Origin: Alitta virens
Lineage: Eukaryota; Annelida; Polychaeta; Phyllodocida; Nereididae
Assembly (NCBI GenBank): GCA_932294295.1
Contig: OW028584.1
Coordinates: 20,243,638-20,307,637 of the forward strand
DNA length: 64,000 nucleotides
Direction of reading: 5' to 3'
This document shows, in pieces, positions 59,452 to 64,000 of the stretch. A program made the position numbers and the translations under genes. The first letter of the stretch is position 1; the number at the start of each line of letters is the position of its first letter. The notes under the pieces were generated by a model. It did not search any database. It worked only from the letters and a program-made list of their open reading frames with translations, and was not told the DNA's origin.

Positions 59452-59721
59452 GTGTTTCCACCCTCGCCGCGTGGAGGCCCAGGACCTTCGAGGGCTCCAA
59501 AACCAGGTACATTTTATGGTGACCCTCTAAAATACCCTTCTTGGAAGTGTGCTTTTACCACGCTGATTGAACGAAAAAACTTACCAGCAGAAGAAAAGGT
59601 CCACTACTTAAAAGATTGTCTGGGTGGAGATGCACTGAGTTGTGTTGAGAGTTTTCTGTTAACTCCCTCTGAATATGGTTACTATGAAGCAATGAGTTTA
59701 ATTGAGAAGCGATTCAGCTGA
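59452..59721 (+). pseudogene. BEL/Pao gag, N-terminal part
   Basis: About 85 codons: G-D-P-L-K-Y-P-S-W...L-I-E-R-K...K-V-H-Y-L-K-D-C-L-G-G-D-A-L, the start of the BEL/Pao capsid region. Ends at a stop right where orientation flips. Confidence 0.75.
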
Positions 59722-60178
59722 AACAATTTTCAAGACTATGGTTGTCTTTGTTGCAGTATTGACATTGCCTACGCGAAATAGCATTGCATGTGGCAGCAGT
59801 TTTGTCCTTATTCTTACCTGGCTGTTTGTTAACACCTTGAAATGACATTATTGGCTCACATGCAATGTCAGACTCTTCAATTAAAAATGCTACAAAGTGT
59901 GCAAATGAAGGATATCCCTGAGTTGCAGTCTTAACTCTATGTACCGCTCTACCCCATTTAAGGACTAACCACTTGGGTAACTTACTGAGGATAGCTTGAT
60001 TTTGTACATCATCATTTAACACACACAAATTTGTGTTAGTTCTTGAAGCAACCTCGCATTTTCGCAAAAAATTCACAAAACTTTCGCAAACCTTCGGCAT
60101 CTTGCGGACCAATTTTAGGCCATCTTTCTATTTTGGCCTTGAAAGACTGTGCCACTGAAAAGGCAAAGGACTCACAAT
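59714..60178 (-). pseudogene. BEL/Pao gag, rest, in inverted orientation
   Basis: Minus-strand frames 60239-60036 and 60112-59714 (overlapping, one frameshift near 60080) contain A-K-I-E-R-W-P-K-I-G...G-L-R-K-F and end in a zinc knuckle C-Q-Y-C-x4-H-x4-C. These continue the capsid and nucleocapsid of the plus-strand piece just upstream, so this ~460-bp block has been inverted in place. Confidence 0.75.
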
Positions 60179-61090
60179 GAATGAAGTTCGGAGTCAAGGC
60201 TTTTGGATCTTGGGTCTCAGTGGACTTGTATCTAATCATATCTTTAAGTGTGTGGTGTGTAGAAAACTTCGAAGCAGTCCCTTAGGTCAGAAGATGAGTG
60301 ATCTTCCAAAAGACAGACTTGATGACAGTCCAGCATTCACACACATCAGTGTCGACTGTTTTGGTCCCTTTTACATACAGGAGCGGAGAAAAGAAGTCAA
60401 AAGGTATGGAATCCTCTTCACTTGTCTTGCATCGAGTGCTGTACATGTAGAAAGCCTAGTCTCACTGGATGCTAACTCTTACATCAATGCCCTGAGCAGA
60501 TTTATTTGCCTCAGAGGACCTATCAGAACACTTCGACCCGACAGGGGAACCAATTTCATTGGAGGAATGCGTCAATTGCAAGAAGCACTGAGTGAATCAG
60601 ATGACAGCAAGGTAAAAGAATTTCTTGTTCAAAATTCTTGTGATTATATCACCAACTTTCCACACTCAACCACCAAGGTGGAGTTTGGGAGCGGCAGATT
60701 CGGTCTGTATGAAATGCTCTGAACATGGATGAAGGTCTTCGCACACTGTTTCACGAAGCTGCCAATATTGTGAACAGCAGGCCTTTAACAGTGGATACTT
60801 TAAGTGACCCAACTTCACTACAACCAATAACCCCCAACCACCTCCTCACGATGAAGTCCAGTGTGGTGCTTCCACCTACTGGCCAATTTGAGAGTGCTGA
60901 CAAATTCAGTACCAAGCGCTGGCGCCGAGTTCAGTATCTTGCGAATTGTTTTTGGGAACGTTGGCGAAAAGAATTTCTCACACAACTTCAGTCAAGGTCC
61001 AAGTGGTCAACACAGAAAAGAAATCCGTGTGTTGGTGATGTTGTCATTATAAAAGATGATGATGTGCCTAGAAGTCAGTGGTCATTATGA
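60177..61090 (+). pseudogene. BEL/Pao integrase region
   Basis: Starts at G-F-W-I-L-G and C-V-V-C-R-K-L-R (zinc part), then S-V-D-C-F-G-P-F with the first catalytic Asp and R-P-D-R-G-T-N-F with the second. The third catalytic region is in a shifted frame (V-W-E-R-Q-I-R-S-V) followed by TGA where relatives have Arg, consistent with CGA to TGA decay. A second frame from 60725 continues to the C-terminal W-x-R-V-Q-Y-L-A-N-x-F-W-x-R-W. Protease and reverse transcriptase are absent: dead element. Confidence 0.85.
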
Positions 61091-61570
61091 AGAATCCTAT
61101 TGGTCCACCCAAGTGCAGATGGTTTGATAAGAAAGGTCACAATCCAAGTTGGTGATCCAAGTTTAAACAAACGGGGTCAAAGGTAAAAACCATTAAAACA
61201 AATTCAAAGACCAATTCACAAAGTTGTACTTCTGCTGGAATGTAGTAGATAAATTACAATAGCAGTAATGCTTAATTTTACTTATTGAGTATTTTACTGC
61301 TTCTTACTAATCAAAATTGCATTGAGTTTGCATGTACATAGTTTCAAATTTGAGGTTCATTTGGTGCATTATTGCACTCAAAATTCAATTTCATATAATG
61401 TTCAATTTGCAGTCTTTTCTCTATTCACTTGAGTCTATTACTCATATTACATAAATTGTATTAATTTCAATGTTATAAGTGTACTTAGAATATTGTGTTG
61501 ATTTGTACATAGCTCATTGTATTCAGAGTTATATTATATTTAAAATAATCTGGATCCAAAGATCCAGCTT

Positions 61571-61579
61571 AGTGGGGAG
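61571..61579 (+). other. Polypurine tract of the BEL/Pao element
   Basis: AGTGGGGAG directly before the LTR start; such tracts prime plus-strand synthesis in LTR elements. Confidence 0.6.
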
Positions 61580-61920
61580 TGTTGCTGACAGCTTGTTTAA
61601 ATGCTTTTGAGCCGCATGTGAGATTTTGACACTGTGTTTGGTATTGTGTTTAACACTTAAGCTGTCAAAGGTGCCGACAGCTTTGACTTCCTCAGCTGTT
61701 CAGTTCAGTCAGTATTCACTTGTACATGAGACTTTAGATAGAAGAGATAAAAGAGAACAATTTCATGAGATCATATACGTGCCAAAAAAGGTTAGTACAT
61801 TGGTCATATATCTATTGTCATTTATCATTTTTAGGCTTTCTATTGTTATAATTAGTACAGTATTATAGGTAGGCTTTTTCCTTAATTGCAGTGTCACAGC
61901 AATTGAGCTACTGAGCAACA
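61580..61920 (+). repeat. 3' LTR of the BEL/Pao element
   Basis: 341 bp beginning TGTTGCTGACAG and ending ACTGAGCAACA, so TGTTGC...GCAACA are inverted terminal bases. No matching 5' LTR occurs in the window upstream of the gag piece. Confidence 0.7.
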
Positions 61921-62283
61921 TAGGTACTAAGCAACTGAGTTATTGTACATACAGCATTGATGGCAGTGAAATTGGCAGCACAGATGTGTCTTTAAAGGTA
62001 CTTTCTATGACCAAAAGCCCTACGTGCTTCAACTTTTTAATGGGTTATTCATGAACAAACAAAAGTACTTGGTGGTTGAGTCATACGGAGCCTAAATTGT
62101 AAAGATTTATGAATAAATCATCATTTCGACACCATCAATTACATTTTAAAAGTTTTAATTTTTTGTTTAATTTTATATTTTATGACAAGAATTATGCACA
62201 TAATTTTATTAATGTAAAAACCATTAATGTATCTCCTTCTAATCCAGACACTTTTACTAAACCATGTGTGTGTTAATCAAAAG

Positions 62284-63402
62284 TAAAACAGTTCATAAAC
62301 ATAAGAAAGGATGAGTGGCAGCTGAAGATCTTGCAGCAAAAATACAGCTAAGGGATGACAGCTACTGGGAAAGGTCACCTGCCTCAGATTGAAGCTGCCA
62401 GTCTGGCTGCAAAACTTCCTTTGCAAGTTGTTAAGGTATTTCTCAATGTTCATGCTTAATTTATCATCTGGACTATCAAATTTTGTAACATAGCAATGCT
62501 TGTTCAAAATATCATTAGTTTCACATGATTTTATGATCAGTACAATCTTAGATTCCTTGGTGGTGGTGGGGGTGGATTAGGGCTTTACGTCCTGTATTTC
62601 TGCACCAGTTGGGCTAATTAGGACAGGCAGGGACCATGACAATGAGACGAAGCATGAAACAGCCATCAAACTTAGGCTCGACCGGGAATCGAACCTGGGA
62701 CCCAGCGGTTGGAAGCCCAGAGCGCTACCTCTGAGCTAGGCCCCCACCCTCAGATTCCTTGGTGACAAATTGACATTTTAAGTGTGATTGGCAATTTTAT
62801 GAACAATTATTTCATCACCACGTCTATCAATAAATCAAGTATTCGCAATGGTATGTTGCAGGATTGGGTTCTCAACCAAAGGAAACCTGACAGGTGCATG
62901 AAACGTTATTCAGGCAACATAAACTGCTACACGGCGTCTGCCCGAACCTACAAAACTGACAATCCAGGTTTGTACTTTCATTTTTTCCTTAACGCTGGGC
63001 CAATTGAAAAGAAGGTCCTTAGAATTCATGTGCCCTCTTCATGATTTTGATTCTTGTGGATGTCACTCTTCTGGAAAAAAAAAAAGATGTTATCCCATGG
63101 GGCCCATTACTAAGCCTTGTGACCTGGGACAAGTATCACCTAAAGTTTACCTGTCCTTCTTGCTTTGATATGTGTCCAAACTTTATAAGTATGTTTACAT
63201 GTTTTGTCATTGGTACTTCTTTTTAGGCTTGTCATTTGGAGATTTGGCCAAGGAGAGGGCCAAAAAGTATAGGGAGCTGAAGGCTACTCCTGAAGGGCAG
63301 GCAGAGCTGCAGACAGTGCTGGAAGACCAGAAAAAGGCGGAGCCTCAGCCTGATAATGACCAGGCACAAATCAGGAAGGAGTTCCAGAAGCTGGAGGAGA
63401 GT
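62284..63402 (+). pseudogene. Divergent homeodomain-like gene with in-frame stop, 3' end off window
   Basis: Three in-phase exon segments: ~62284-62435, 62862-62967, 63227-63402, each with GT/AG borders. The first two read like a homeodomain: helix 1 (K-D-E-W-Q-L-K-I-L-Q-Q-K-Y), helix 2 (I-E-A-A-S-L-A-A-K-L) and helix 3 with W-V-L-N-Q-R-K, which keeps the W48, N51 and R53 positions of the fold but lacks F49. A TAA at 62349-62351 lies between helix 1 and helix 2 in the same frame. Translation could restart at ATG 62355, giving only half the domain. The third exon is K/E/Q-rich and probably a coiled coil. Family match is by motif; it may be a pseudogene or a recent null allele. Confidence 0.5.
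62563..62751 (-). repeat. SINE family 1 in the homeodomain-like gene's intron
   Basis: 13-bp duplication AGATTCCTTGGTG (62550-62562, 62752-62764), full length. Confidence 0.92.
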
Positions 63403-63409
63403 GTAAGAC

Positions 63410-64000
63410 AAAATTTGCAAATCATGTTGTCCTGCCTTTGACATTAGAAAAGGTCCATCCTCAACTAAGTGTCTATATTATGCTTGCATTATGTATGTTG
63501 TGAATAGTGATTCACAGATTGTACATTCTTTTAGTGTCATGGCTCATGGCCTGCATTGTTTGTCATGTTAGTCACAGCTTTGGTGCTGATACCTTCCTGT
63601 AGAGCTGAACTGGCTTTTGAAGTCAGCTCCTCCAAGCTATTGAGCAGGGAAAGACATTATTCCATACATCTTCAAGTCAACTTAATGTTCATTTAATTTG
63701 GAAATTTTATGTTAACTTCAGTTTATACTACAGTGCTTACTTGATGGCAATCTAACTCCAGTGATGAGAAATAAATAACACATGGTTGATTCACATCATG
63801 TAAGTTTATTTCTTTATACTTGTACATGTATACTTATTTCATGTTTTATGTTTGTATAATTATGCCTATAAAGTCGATCTATATAACTTATAAGATTACA
63901 TGATATGTTACCCTCTGTATAGTTCATTTTGGTATAAATCAGTCATTAATTAACAAGACTTTCTAAACATAGTATTTATGTAAGATTTTATTCTTTGCAT
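63410..64000. other. Window end, no further exon seen
   Basis: AT-rich sequence after the donor at 63403. No acceptor followed by an open frame is clear before the window stops. Confidence 0.4.

Overview
The window is nuclear DNA of an invertebrate animal, probably marine. Genes are split by GT-AG introns, 3' ends carry AATAAA-type signals, proteins are animal families (dynein Tctex1 light chain, transcobalamin-type barrel, apple/EGF/C-type lectin), and the AT-rich spacers are crowded with SINEs, LINE 3' ends, MITEs, a BEL/Pao element and simple repeats. I cannot name the species. All exon models were built by eye from splice sites and codon phase; no transcript or homology search was available.

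Layout. 1-5.8 kb is repeat-rich spacer with a ~171-bp tandem array. 5.9-6.95 kb (+) is a two-exon Tctex1-type dynein light chain gene. 10.4-22.5 kb (-) is a 13-exon gene (719 residues in my model) with a novel-looking N-terminal domain, one membrane segment, a transcobalamin-like alpha/alpha barrel and a charged tail. 26.1-31.1 kb (-) is a secreted apple-EGF-C-type lectin gene. 32.7-37.7 kb (+) and 46.8-52.4 kb (-) are two convergent five-exon paralogues that look like secreted aerolysin-type beta pore-forming proteins; a scrap of a third copy lies at 58.5-58.8 kb. 53.9-61.9 kb is nearly all transposon: two LINE 3' fragments, a 2.7-kb inverted-repeat element, a LINE ORF1 and a scrambled BEL/Pao element. 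62.3 kb to the end (+) holds a divergent homeodomain-like gene with an in-frame stop, cut by the window edge.

Mobile DNA is the richest part. One tRNA-Gly-like SINE family has at least 14 insertions, most with clear target-site duplications, including a dimeric form found twice, a SINE inserted in the B box of another SINE, and two copies truncated at nearly the same base. Its 3' tail resembles the 3' tails of two LINE families here. Two large inverted-repeat elements (41108-43584 and 55528-58254) share internal sequence and 21-bp subterminal repeats, but their repeat motifs differ by paired changes that keep dyad symmetry; this is the strongest candidate for an undescribed system.

The lectin and the two pore-former-like genes are neighbours and may be part of a secreted recognition/defence locus; that is an inference from family and proximity only.
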